Origin: Russula earlei
Lineage: Eukaryota; Basidiomycota; Agaricomycetes; Russulales; Russulaceae
Assembly (NCBI GenBank): GCA_025769875.1
Contig: JAGFNK010000084.1
Span: 83,459 to 147,458, forward strand
Direction of reading: 5' to 3'
Length of the DNA: 64,000 nucleotides
The notes below the pieces were generated by a model. It was not told the origin of the DNA. It worked only from the letters and a program-made list of their open reading frames with translations, and did not search any database. Positions 52,498 through 62,133 of this stretch are shown piece by piece. How positions within the stretch are numbered: position 1 is the stretch's first letter; each line of letters begins with the position of its first letter. The translations under genes were made by a program, and so were the position numbers.

Positions 52498-54528
52498 GCA
52501 TTTCGCCTTTGTATTCTCTCTTATAACAATGCTTTGGCCTTTACCTCAGTGGGAAGACAAGTGGATCATTCTGTTAATCAAGGACAAGGGCCTTGGGTCT
52601 TTAAGCTGCATGGGGAGCTCATTCACAGAATTGGGTCTCTTTTGCCACCAGAGGGACCTGATGCTGCTGCCCCTTCTTATGCTCAACTCTATATTTATGA
52701 CCCTGACCAGGCCCTCAACATGCGCATGGCCCATCCTGCCAACTCTCACTTGCATGAAAACACCATGCAAACTCTTCAGGACATGCTCTATTGCTCTCAT
52801 GCTGCAGTCCAGAAGTTCAAGCAGGCTTATGAGTTGACTCGCCACCTTCCTAGAGAGCAAGATTGCACTCTCTCACTTCACTTTGATGCTGCATGTGATA
52901 GGCATCGCTATAATGCCCCTGATGCTGCCATCCATGAGATTGCAGCCATTATTCCAGGTGATGGGGATGAGCCTAAGCATTCACAAGATATCATCTTACA
53001 CCTAAGGGAGGGCCCTCTAAAGCGCATCTCTGATACCCATCCTTTCTACCCCTCACCCAGATATGTCTTGCTTTTTCCCACTGGCCAGTTAGGATGGTTC
53101 CCAAACATCCCTTATCAAGGTGGCCCTGCTCAGAGGAAGTGTGTTTCCTTGGCTCAATTTCATCGCTATCGCCTTCATATTCACCCTCATCTCTCTGACT
53201 CTCATCACATCTTCCTCTCTGGCAAACTCTTTCAAGTGTATGCCTGTGAGGCATGGGCAGTTGCAGAGCAGTATCGCCTTAACTTTCATCAGGATGAATC
53301 AAAACAAGCTCAGGGTGGAGATCTATAAGGGTCTGGCAGATGCTGTTGCTGCCAATGTTGATGTTGACTCAGACCAACTAGGCAAGAGATTCAACCTTCC
53401 CTCCAGCTTCTCTGGCAGCACCAGAAATATGCAGCAGCATTTACAAGATGCCTTGGCAATCAACCACTTCTATGGTGGAGGTGACCTCTTCATCACCATG
53501 ACTGCCAATCCTCAGTGGCCTGAGGTTCACTCTGCTCTTCTACCTGGCCAGACTGCCAATGAGCGCCCTGACTTGGTGGTCAGAGTGTTTCATGCCAAGC
53601 TCAAGTCCCTCATCAAGGACATCAAAGCTGGCTTACTGGGTGATTGGGCAGCTCACCTTTACACCATAGAGTTTCAGAAGAGAGGGCCTCCCTCATGCCC
53701 ACATCATTGTCTTCCTTCAGCCCCATTCAAAGCTGCGCACCCCTGACCAGATTGACAGTCTTATGTCTTCTGAGTTCCCAGAAGACAATCCTCAACTGCT
53801 TGAACTCATCAAGAAGTTCATGGTTCACAGGCCCTGTGGCAACCAGAACAGGAATTCCCCTTGCATGGTGAATGGCTCATGTTCCAAGGGTTTTCCTAAG
53901 CCCTTTAGGGAGGAGACTACTGTTACTGAGGACTCTTATGCGCGCACCAGGAGGAGGGACACTGGCCATGCTCATCTCATTGGTGGCAAGGAGATCACAA
54001 ACCAATGGGTGGTCTGTCATTCCCCTTTTCTCATCTGGAAGTACAGGTGTCACATCAATGTGGAGTCTGTTGCCTCTGTCAAGGCTCTCAAGTACATCTA
54101 CAAGTATGTCTACAAGGGCCATGACAGGACCACTATGCAGTTTGGCAGGTGCATGGATGAGGTCAAGCTCTACTTGGATGCCAGATATGTCAGCAGCTGT
54201 GAGGCAGTGTGGAGACTCTTTCTCTTTGAGCTGCAGGAGCAGGTTCCAAATGTGGTGTGCCTCCAGGTCCATCTTCCTGATCACCACAGTGTTGTCTACA
54301 ATCCTCAAGTTCTTGAGGAAGTCCCAAATAAGCCCACCACACTCACTGGATGGTTTGAGACCAATGCTGCTGCCCCAGAGGGCTCTGACATTCTGGATCT
54401 TCTCTACCAAGATTATCCCTCCAAAATGGTCTGGAACAAAAGCACTCATAGGTGGACTCCAAGGGACAGGGGCTTTGCTGTTGGGAGGATGTTCCATGCT
54501 CACCCTACTTCTGGAGAGCGCTTCTACC
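52480..54528 (+). pseudogene. Helitron RepHel: helitron-like N domain and HUH Rep nuclease
   Basis: Rep nicks and rejoins single DNA strands during rolling-circle transposition. Helitron-like N domain: HGELIHRIGSLLPPEG, QLYIYDPDQALNMRM. Rep: GDLFITMTANPQWPEV, the HUH-type PHAHIIVF (read across a frameshift near 53690), and the catalytic tyrosine motif YIYKYVYKGHDR at about 54100, then VWRLFLFELQEQVPNVVCLQ and AVGRMFHAHPTSGERFYL. One-base insertions near 53285 and 53690 break the frame. The gene is interrupted at 54529 by LTR-E just after GERFYL and resumes at 55133. Confidence 0.92.
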
Positions 54529-55127
54529 TGTTGTAATTTACCCCCTTATCAGTTCGTCCATAATCCCTCTCGTTATTGTTCTTCTCTGTTCCCATGGTTA
54601 CCATCTCACTCCTTGATGGTGATCCCTTATTGTGTTTCACTTATTGTGTTTCACTTGTTGTGTTTCACCTATTGTCGAGTTACTTTTGCTACTGGTCTAC
54701 CTTTATCTATTGTTCTGCTTATAGTACTGTACAGCCTCGCTACATACAGTATTTAAGTGCCTGTAGAAGCTGGGGAATGCCCCAAGCTTAGCTTTGTCCC
54801 ATTTCCTGTCGCATCCCTTGCCCTGTATACTCTCTCAAATCACAACTTGCTTGTGCTGGCTTACATCTTGCTTGACCTGAGCACACCTCAAGGAACCCTT
54901 GTGTTCCTCTTCCTCCTCTGCCTCTCTCTCATCATCCTCCTCTTCTGTGAAACCAGAAGATTGACTCTGTCTGTGGACTGAGTCATTGTCTGACTCAGCC
55001 TTGAGACACTAAACCTTTGACCCAGTCTCCTTGAGCCGGCCCCCACTGAAACCCTTGAACCAAGTCACAGGGACTTGGCCCCCACTGAACCTTGAGCTGA
55101 CGCTCTTACGGCCGCCACGCCGTAACA
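54529..55127 (+). repeat. LTR-E copy 3, solo LTR inside the Helitron gene
   Basis: 599 bp, TGTTGTAATTTACC to CGCCGTAACA, with the exact TSD CTACC (54524-54528 and 55128-55132). Removing it rejoins FYL with the downstream HLLLTSVKGATSFE in frame. TATTTAAG (54750) is followed by a hairpin, AGCTGGGG (54768-54775) with CCCCAAGCT, one bulged A. Confidence 0.97.
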
Positions 55128-57039
55128 CTACCTGCACCTCCTTCTCACCTCTGTCAAGGGTGCAACCTCTTTTGAATACCTTCGCTCATTTGAAGGCACT
55201 CTCTATCCCTATTTCAGAGAGGCTTGCATTGCAAGAGGTCTTCTAGAAGATGATCAAGAGTGGCAGCAATGCTTGGAGGAAGCCAGTCATATGTGCACAG
55301 GTGCTCAGCTGCGCCACCTCTTTGTCACCATCCTCAAGGACTGCATCCCTTCTCAACCCAGGGCACTTTGGGACAGATTCTCTGCATCTATCTGTGATGA
55401 CCTCAAGCACAAGCTCCAGCAGCATCTCAACATCCCAGAGCCAACTGAAGAACAGGTGAAGGACTATGGCCTCTATCTCATTGACCTCCTCCTCTCCCAC
55501 TCTGCCAAGAGACTTCAGGATTGGCCAACCATGCCTCAGTTTGTTGAGAACTGGGGGGCCATTGCAGGGAATCCCCTCATTCAGGAGCAGCTCCAGTATG
55601 ACCTAGAGGAACAGGCTCTTCTTGCAACTGAGTCTATTGACAAGCTTAATATTGACCAGCAGACTGCTTTTGTGGGGATCTCCTCTGCTGTCCTCAACAA
55701 GACAGGGGAGATCTTTTTCCTTCATGGCCCTGGGGGTACTGGCAAGACTTATCTCTACAACACCCTCTGCTACCATCTGCGCTCTCAACACAAGATTGTG
55801 CTCTGTGTTGCTTCCTCTGGCATTGCTGCACTCCTTCTCAAGGGAGGGCACACTGCACACTCCTGTTTCAAGATCCCCATTCCCTCCCATGAGTCCACTG
55901 TCTGCAACATCCCCAAAAACTCACACTTAGCAGACCTGATTTGCATTACTGACTTGGTCATTTGGGATGAGGCTCCCATGCAGCACAGGCATGTGATGGA
56001 GACAGTGGACAGGTCATTCCAGGACATCTGTGGCTCTGACAAGCCCTTTGGTGGTCTTACCTTTGTCTTTGGTGGTGACTTTCAGCAGATCCTTCCTGTT
56101 ATTGTGTAAGGATCAAGGCCTCAGACAGTAGGTGCCTGCCTACAGCACTCCCCCCTCTGGAGATCCATCAAAGTGCTTCATCTCCACCAAAATATGCGCC
56201 TCACCACTGGCATTCAAGCTGAGGCCAACTTTGCACAGTGGCAACTGGAGGTTGGAAAAGGCAGGCACACTGATCCAAACTCTATCATCCATCTTCCCCC
56301 CTATATGAAGCGCAGGGAGAACACAGTTTCCTCTCTGATTGACAGCATCTACCCTGGCCTTGACACTGGCAACCCTTCTTCCCAGTACTCTGCAGAGCGC
56401 GCCATCCTTTCTAGCCTTAACACTGATGTGGACAGCATCAACAAGGAGGTGCTTAGGAGGTTCCCAGGAAGAGGACAAGTGTTTCAGAGTGCAGACAGCA
56501 TTCCCACTTCTGAGCAGAGTGGGGATGCTGATGTGATGCTGAACTATCCAGTGGAGTACCTGAACTCAATCAACTGCTCTGGACTTCCTCTTGCCAAGCT
56601 GGAGCTCAAGGTGGGCTGTCCTGTGATGGTGCTGAGGAACTTGGATGCCAGACATGGTGTCTGCAATGGGAGCAGAGGGATCTTGAGGAGGTCTAGCAAC
56701 AGGGTGCTAGAAGTTGAGCTGATAACAGGGGAGCATGCAAGGGAGAAGGTCTTCATTCCAAGGATCCCTTGCCAACCAACAGAGGATCAAGTTGCTTTCA
56801 AGTTCACAAGGAGGCAATTCCCTGTGAGGGCATGCTTTGCCATGACCATCAACAAGTCACAAGGGCAAACACTGAAGCATGTTGGGTTGGATTTAAGAAA
56901 GCCAGTGTTCACACATGGGCAATTTTATGTTGGGGTGTCAAAGGTGACCTCTGTCTCCAACATCAAGGTGATTTGGGAGGAAGAGAAGAGGGAGGCTTCC
57001 ACTAAGAATATAGTATATAGTGAAGTGTTACTACAGTGA
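55128..57039 (+). pseudogene. Helitron RepHel: PIF1-type helicase domain
   Basis: The 5'-3' helicase that unwinds the strand during Helitron transposition. From LLLTSVKGATSFEYLRS (55140) it is one frame to the end apart from a TAA at 56107-56109. Motifs: DQQTAFVGISSAV, Walker A GPGGTGKTYLYN (about 55727), VASSGIAALLLKGG, Walker B region VIWDEAPM, GGDFQQILPV, HLHQNMRL, and the C-terminal FAMTINKSQGQTLKHVGLDL and YVGVSKVTS. The frame now stops inside the mariner terminal repeat; without the mariner the gene ends EVL-stop at the same place. Spliced N-terminal exons start at 51307. Confidence 0.95.
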
Positions 57040-58438
57040 CCCAAAAAACCGTTCAAATGTTTTGTACATTTTCATTGTATTAACCATATCTAGAGAACCA
57101 CTGCAGCTGATAACATGTTAGTGGGCTTGTTTTAAAGCTCTACATCATAGCTTTGTAATGAAATACTATATATACTATGAACATAATTATGTAAGAAGAT
57201 ATAAGGTATTTCTTCCAGTGTATCCATTTGAACAGTTTTTTTGCCTTGGTATCTAAATAGGGTATATGCCAAAAATTAGTAGTTTGTGTATCCTCCATTT
57301 GCTTTGAACACCTCTTCCACCCTCCTAGGCATACTTTCTATCAAATTCTGCACAACAGTTTGATCAATGGCCTCCCATTCCAGCTGTGTGCGCTCCCAAA
57401 GTTCATTGATTCCCTTAGGGGGTGTTGGATAAGCTGCAAGCTTCTTTTTGAGATGAGCCCAAAGATGCTCAATAGGATTGAGGTCTGGGGATTGAGCTGG
57501 CCAGTCCATGACCTGAATTCTGTGGTCTTGGAACCAAGATGTGGCAAGCCTGCTCTTGTGGATAGAGGCATTGTCCTGTTGAAAGAGGGTATCTTTGCAT
57601 TTCTTCTTGAAATACTTAATAGATGCAAGTAGTTCATCCTCCAAAATGCTGCAATAAAGTTCAGCATCCATCTTTCCATCAATCTTTGCTGCATGCCCAA
57701 CTCCTTCCCAAGACATGCAGCCCCACAACATCAAGGAACCTCCTCCATGTTTGACTGTTGGCTGAACAAGGCATTCAGAAAGGTGCTCTCCTCTTTTTTT
57801 CCAAGCCCATTTCTTGCCATCTGAGCCCATACGATTGATTTTGGTCTCATCTGACCAAATTACCCTCTTCCAGTCCTCCACAGTCCAATATAGGTACTTT
57901 TCTGCAAAGTCCTTTCTGGCCCTATAGTGACTTGGTTTAAGGTAAGGCCTCTTCTTCTTTGTAACTGCCTTCAAGCCTGCCTTGTTAAGGTAGTTTCGAA
58001 TGGTCTGATTGGAGATAGTGGTTGGCCTGGAGAAGGGAGATGATGTAGTTGACTTCATGAGGAAGAAGAGACTTCATGATGTTGTTGGTGAAGAAGAAGC
58101 AGCTGTTTTGGCTTATTTGCACATGGTTTGAGCTTATTATAGGTCACATGACCTCCATGTTCAATTTTAGCCCTCTGGGGAAAGAATATGAATCTTAATC
58201 TGAGAAATAATGAATTCACTTACCAAGGCCAAAAAACTGTTCAAATGGGTACACCAGCAAACATACCTTATATATTCCTAAATAATTATGCTTACGCTGT
58301 ATAAAGTATACCATTACAAAGCTATGATGTAGAGCTTGAAAACAAACCTAGTTACATATTATTAGCTGCAGTGGTTCTCTAGATATGGTCAATACAATGA
58401 AAATGTACAAAACATTTGAACAGTTTTTTGGGTCACTG
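57034..58438. mobile_element. Tc1/mariner element, 1405 bp
   Basis: Inverted terminal repeats start CAGTGACCCAAAAAACCG (57034) and, inverted, end TTTTTTGGGTCACTG (58438). They match over at least 45 bp, with the TA target duplicated at 57032-57033 and 58439-58440. The interior holds a minus-strand DD34E transposase. Inserted at the last codon/stop of the Helitron helicase, it scarcely alters that protein. Confidence 0.97.
57276..58058 (-). CDS. Tc1-family DD34E transposase
   Basis: 260 residues, open. TIRNYLNKAGLKAVTKKKRP is the end of the DNA-binding region. The catalytic triad: Asp in VIWSDETKIN, Asp in LFQQDNASIHKS, Glu in PDLNPIEHLWAHLKKKL; the spacing between the last two is 34 residues. 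A typical Tc1 transposase is about 340 residues; the first helix-turn-helix is missing here because no open frame with that motif exists between 58059 and the terminus. The catalytic domain looks intact, so the copy is young but probably not autonomous. Confidence 0.93.
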   Translation of the reverse strand: MKSTTSSPFSRPTTISNQTIRNYLNKAGLKAVTKKKRPYLKPSHYRARKDFAEKYLYWTVEDWKRVIWSDETKINRMGSDGKKWAWKKRGEHLSECLVQPTVKHGGGSLMLWGCMSWEGVGHAAKIDGKMDAELYCSILEDELLASIKYFKKKCKDTLFQQDNASIHKSRLATSWFQDHRIQVMDWPAQSPDLNPIEHLWAHLKKKLAAYPTPPKGINELWERTQLEWEAIDQTVVQNLIESMPRRVEEVFKANGGYTNY

Positions 58439-58440
58439 TA

Positions 58441-58762
58441 TAACAAGATGTGTGTTCAGTGTATGTATTGATTGATCTGCTTTACCATGTAGAGATATAT
58501 TTTTGAAGCTGCAACAAAGAATGGATCTCCTCTCTGTTTATAAAGCAAAAAAGATTATAGATAGTGATGAGTTGATTACTTTCTGTTTAAGCAAAAAAGG
58601 GATTATGCAAAGAGGCTGTAAACAACAAAGGACTACACCTGAGCGATTACACCTGGGTGACGGCGGGGGTTCGGGGGCGCAGCCCCTGACAAGTTTTAAT
58701 TTCATGCCTAAGGCATGAAATTCCAACTTGTATGAAAGGAAATCTAGACGTGAGAAGGGGAC
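58441..58762 (+). other. Probable Helitron 3' region with hairpins
   Basis: After the helicase stop come a CG-rich stretch, GGGGGTTCGGGGGCGCAGCC (58667-58686), and the inverted repeat TTTCATGCC (58703-58711) with GGCATGAAA (58715-58723), then CTAG at 58744-58747. A palindrome shortly before CTRR is the hallmark of Helitron 3' ends, so the terminus may be at 58747. The hairpin-to-CTAG distance of about 20 bp is longer than usual. LTR-F begins 16 bp further on. Confidence 0.5.
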
Positions 58763-59590
58763 TGTTACGAACCAAGGCCAAGTCCTGGCCGAAGATTGTC
58801 CTATTTTACTCAAGAAAAACCTCTCTCACTTTGCATTGCCGACTCCCTTCCATTTTCTGGGCTATCCCTCCTGCGGTACAAGATATTGATATTGCAAAGG
58901 CACTATAACACGACCAGGCACCAGTTTCCTAATCGGGTAATCATCGCGTGGCAGCCACATGGCCACTCAGCCACCATGGACCCGAAACAGCGGCACAAAC
59001 TCTTAGAAACTGTTGCATAAATCATCTGACGTCATCAGGCTCCAATGACATCATGGCTGACTGAGCGACTCCACAGTGACCTTATAGGCTCACTAAGCGC
59101 TCCACAGTGACATCATAATGATGTCATTGCTCCACAATGATCAGTAATGCGCTCAGTAAGCCTGAAAGTTGACACAAGCAAGTTTATGCCTCTGTAGTCC
59201 TATTGGATGGTACCAAAGAGTCTAGAATAGTCCCAGTGCTTTGTAATCGACCCTGTACACTGTATATAAGCCCCAATGAAGCATGGCAGTCGTCAGACTG
59301 TCCATTTGTGATACTCTCATCTTCCTGGGTACTCCCCTGCGACCGCTCAGTTTAAAGACTCCTCTCGCTTCCAAGGTACTCTTCTACGACCGCCTTGTTT
59401 AAAGCCCCCTCATTGCACTGGCTTCTAACCTTCGCCTCTGCCTCCAGTCACACGTACCAGTCCCCATCTGGTACATCTTAGTCATTTGGCTCGTCCTCTT
59501 GTTCAACGCCGCCTACGCCGCGTACCATCTGTTCCGACCCTTGCCCACCTGCTCCTGAGTCCACACGGATCAGCAGTACGTGTCTTGACA
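58763..59590 (+). repeat. LTR-F copy 2, 5' LTR of gypsy-4
   Basis: 828 bp, TGTTACGAACCAAGG to GTGTCTTGACA. The flanks GGGAC and TCTGG do not match, as expected for a 5' LTR. TGGACAGTCTGTC two bases inside is a primer-binding-site candidate. TATATAAG (59263) is followed by a hairpin at 59285-59303. Confidence 0.92.
59263..59303 (+). promoter_or_regulatory. LTR-F core promoter and start-site stem-loop
   Basis: TATATAAG at 59263-59270, then GGCAGTC (59285-59291), loop GTCA and GACTGTCC (59296-59303), pairing 7 bp with one bulge, 22 bp after TATA. It resembles the LTR-C hairpin but with a changed 5' arm. Confidence 0.45.
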
Positions 59591-59636
59591 TCTGGACAGT
59601 CTGTCATCATTCTTGTATTGACCAGCCAACGCTCAA

Positions 59637-60560
59637 GTGTCTACTCCCAACTCCCCCACTCTTGTCAATACCTCCCTGCGTCTCCCTTCTCCTCTCCAGC
59701 CCACTCCACGCACCGCCCTTCGCATCCTCACTGAAGACGTCGACCCGATCGACACATCCTCACCCCTCAGCCTCTTGTACTCCCCAACGGCTCCTCCATC
59801 GTCTCCTACCACTGCCCAGCCTATCCCAGACAACTTTGTCCCTGTTGGCACTCCCCCTCCAGCGCAGAACGAGCAACAGCAAGCGGACTGTCCTCCCTTA
59901 CCTGAAGGCTTCCTTGACCGTCCCCCCTGCACAGTATTTTGCTTCCATCCGCACCAGTACTTCGTCCTCCCTACCACCAATCGTTGCCAGGAGCAGTGGC
60001 GTCCCCTCCACGACTTGAATCATCAAGACTACCTTGGACGCATCCCTACCTCAGACCAGTTAGCTCGTCGCGCATTCACAGACACCTTCACTACTGCCTT
60101 TCGTGCACGCATCGTCCACACTTTTGCGGTAGAACCCTCCAACACTGCCCTTGCCACCCAGTACAATCTCACCCCCTTCGGCATCTGCTCCAACATCGGG
60201 ATATACGCCCCGGACGCTGACTTTCCCCTCGGACGTATCGCATACATTTTTAACACCTCGTTATTTAGGAAACTACTTACCTTGCCTGCTATTTACCGCC
60301 CTGCTTATGAGGGCTCGTTTTGCTTATCCATCGTACACGACTTCTTGGACGGACGTCTCGCTTTCGCATACGGCTACTTACACTTTGAGGAGAACAGTAA
60401 CCACGTGTCCCTATGTCACTACTCGACTTATACAGTCGACACCATCCGCTTTAACCCCCAGCTACTTCGCTTTTGCTTTACGCCTCGTATTCCCCTTAAC
60501 CCTCTCGAGATAATTGAGAGGTACCAGCTCGAAACTATAGATCTTGCGCACGGTTCTTAA
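59637..60560 (+). CDS. gypsy-4 ORF1, unknown 307-residue protein
   Basis: The first ATG after the LTR and PBS candidate opens an intact 307-codon frame. Residues 1-100 are Pro/Ser/Thr-rich. The rest is a globular-looking region rich in aromatic residues (CTVFCFHPHQYFVLP, RARIVHTFAVEPSNTALATQ, LSIVHDFLDGRLAFAYGYLH). No signal peptide, zinc finger or retroviral motif is visible. It occupies the place of the 5' end of gag-pol, but real gag follows only at 62134. ORF2 continues in the same frame after two TAA codons. Function unknown. Confidence 0.7.
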   Translation: MSTPNSPTLVNTSLRLPSPLQPTPRTALRILTEDVDPIDTSSPLSLLYSPTAPPSSPTTAQPIPDNFVPVGTPPPAQNEQQQADCPPLPEGFLDRPPCTVFCFHPHQYFVLPTTNRCQEQWRPLHDLNHQDYLGRIPTSDQLARRAFTDTFTTAFRARIVHTFAVEPSNTALATQYNLTPFGICSNIGIYAPDADFPLGRIAYIFNTSLFRKLLTLPAIYRPAYEGSFCLSIVHDFLDGRLAFAYGYLHFEENSNHVSLCHYSTYTVDTIRFNPQLLRFCFTPRIPLNPLEIIERYQLETIDLAHGS

Positions 60561-60626
60561 AAAGTAAGAACCACCCTTGTAACGCTTCAATAAAGATCGA
60601 ATAAAGATCCTTTTGTTTTAACTAAA
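60561..60626 (+). other. ORF1-ORF2 spacer with paired AATAAA motifs
   Basis: 66 bp between ORF1 and ORF2. It contains CAATAAAGATCGAATAAAGA, two polyadenylation-like hexamers 11 bp apart. A possible donor (GTAAGAACC, 60564) and an acceptor-like AACTAAAG do not restore the frame and would leave the ORF1 stop in place. Confidence 0.4.
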
Positions 60627-61544
60627 GTGCCACGAGAATACGCCTTAGAAGAAAACGAAGAAGAAGACGCTATCACTAGACACGTCCTAAGTCTAAATCA
60701 CTATCGAACCTGGACCTCTGTCGCGTTCCCTGTCACCACTTTAACCAACTTACACGACGTACCAGAGGTTGAACCACCTCACGAGGACTTCCCCCACCTT
60801 ATTGTTAAAGAGTTCCTTGGAGTCTTGCCTTTTGGACAGCTCTTAAGCCACGACGAACACGCACTATACCTTGAAACCCTTAGTCGACTTCTACCACCAG
60901 CACGACAACAACTATTATATTGGCACCTTGCTCAAGCAAAGAACATCCAAGGACAACCAGTTGACTACCAATCCTTACGCGCCAGTGAATTAAACCTCTG
61001 GACCAGAGTCATTCAACCACGCCACCACATTATTATCCACTCCTTGAGAACAGGATACCGCTTGTTCTACTTAGTTTGGACATACATCAGCTACTATCGT
61101 CTCACTGTCCAGTTCTACCACCTACGCCTCAACAGAATACAAAGGGAAAACCAATCTTACGTCCAACTTGTGGTTGTACCAGGAATACACAACACCTTCG
61201 ATTGGGAAACTAACTCGTGGTTGTACGACGCAGACTATAATCAACCTTGGGCAATTACCAGCCCAGATGCCTCATATACTGGTCCCCCTGCATACTATTC
61301 TGTCCCAGCAATCCTAGAAGCCTCAAGTCTCGCCCCTCGACCCCTCACACCGATTCAGACCACTGTCCCAACTAGTCAAGAACGTTGGTCTGCCAGCACA
61401 GAAAATACTGAGTCAAATCCGTGGACAGCAAGGTGTAACTGCAAAACAGAGTATTGCATGTGCAACTTTCGACCAGACACACCTCCTACTCCTGACGGAA
61501 TTACCTTGTGGACGCCAGGCGATTACCACCTCCCCATTCGATAA
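60627..61544 (+). CDS. gypsy-4 ORF2, unknown 305-residue frame without an ATG
   Basis: Open from 60627 (a GTG) to the TAA at 61542-61544, in the same frame as ORF1. There is no ATG until near the C-terminus, so it must be expressed by readthrough, splicing or fusion, or it descends from one ORF1-ORF2 protein broken by the TAAs. Visible: an acidic start (LEENEEEDAITRHVLSLNHY), FPHLIVKEFLGVLPFGQLL, IIIHSLRTGYRLFYLVWTYI, a Pro-rich tail and a Cys cluster, CNCKTEYCMCN. No known family recognised. Confidence 0.6.
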   Translation: MPREYALEENEEEDAITRHVLSLNHYRTWTSVAFPVTTLTNLHDVPEVEPPHEDFPHLIVKEFLGVLPFGQLLSHDEHALYLETLSRLLPPARQQLLYWHLAQAKNIQGQPVDYQSLRASELNLWTRVIQPRHHIIIHSLRTGYRLFYLVWTYISYYRLTVQFYHLRLNRIQRENQSYVQLVVVPGIHNTFDWETNSWLYDADYNQPWAITSPDASYTGPPAYYSVPAILEASSLAPRPLTPIQTTVPTSQERWSASTENTESNPWTARCNCKTEYCMCNFRPDTPPTPDGITLWTPGDYHLPIR

Positions 61545-62129
61545 ATCTGGCTCCTCGACACAGGAGACGTGCGTCATCCCAACGACCCCCTGAGAGAGAA
61601 ACAGTTCCCAACGCAAGAGGTTTTCTTGTTGAAAGACCATTACCTCCTACCCCTCCTGACGCCTACTTACCCTTGTTTACCAATCGTATTCCTACCCCTG
61701 TCATACCTACCCAACCCTTTGCATCACCCCTTGTTGAATCCCCTGATAGTGCCGATCTTAGGAGATACTGATTTACACTGTTATCTACCAGAACAATCCT
61801 TCTTAGCATTAAACCTACCTACGCGTTCAAGGAGAGAGTTAATTGAATTCAAGAATTATTGTACCCAAGCTTGGCATCAACGACTGACACACTTTATAGT
61901 TTACAAGCACCCCACCAAGGAAATAAGTGACTTTGCCATCTCTCCAGCAGAATTTGAAGGATATCTGTGGAAAACCCGAGTAGTTCTAACACAAAGCAGC
62001 ATTACTGAAGAATACTCCCGAATCCAATTAAGAAAACATCAAGGAAGACCCGATACCATTCGACTAAAGCCAGCCTACACCATTGCATATCCTTGGAACA
62101 ACGGCCATTGGACTATAACAGTCGTCTAG
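61545..62129 (+). pseudogene. gypsy-4 ORF3, unknown protein, frame-shifted
   Basis: Two overlapping frames cover this stretch: 61508-61771 (Pro-rich, VERPLPPTPPDAYLPLFTNR) and 61569-62129 (RSRRELIEFKNYCTQAWHQR, FAISPAEFEGYLWKTRVVL), the latter in frame with ORF1 and ORF2. Amino-acid composition suggests that the true protein switches frame near 61765. It ends TAG at 62127-62129, four bases before the gag ATG. Confidence 0.5.
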
Positions 62130-62133
62130 ATCT

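Noticed and set aside
53877..54503. 208-residue minus-strand ORF
   Set aside because: It is the antisense shadow of the Helitron Rep coding region, whose plus-strand frame carries the conserved motifs.
58138..58420. Missing helix-turn-helix exon of the mariner transposase
   Set aside because: I looked on the minus strand between the ORF start and the terminus and found no open frame with an HTH pattern.
60564..60627. Spliceosomal intron joining gypsy-4 ORF1 to ORF2
   Set aside because: The donor lies after the ORF1 stop codon and a 64-bp intron would shift the frame, so splicing does not fuse the two ORFs.
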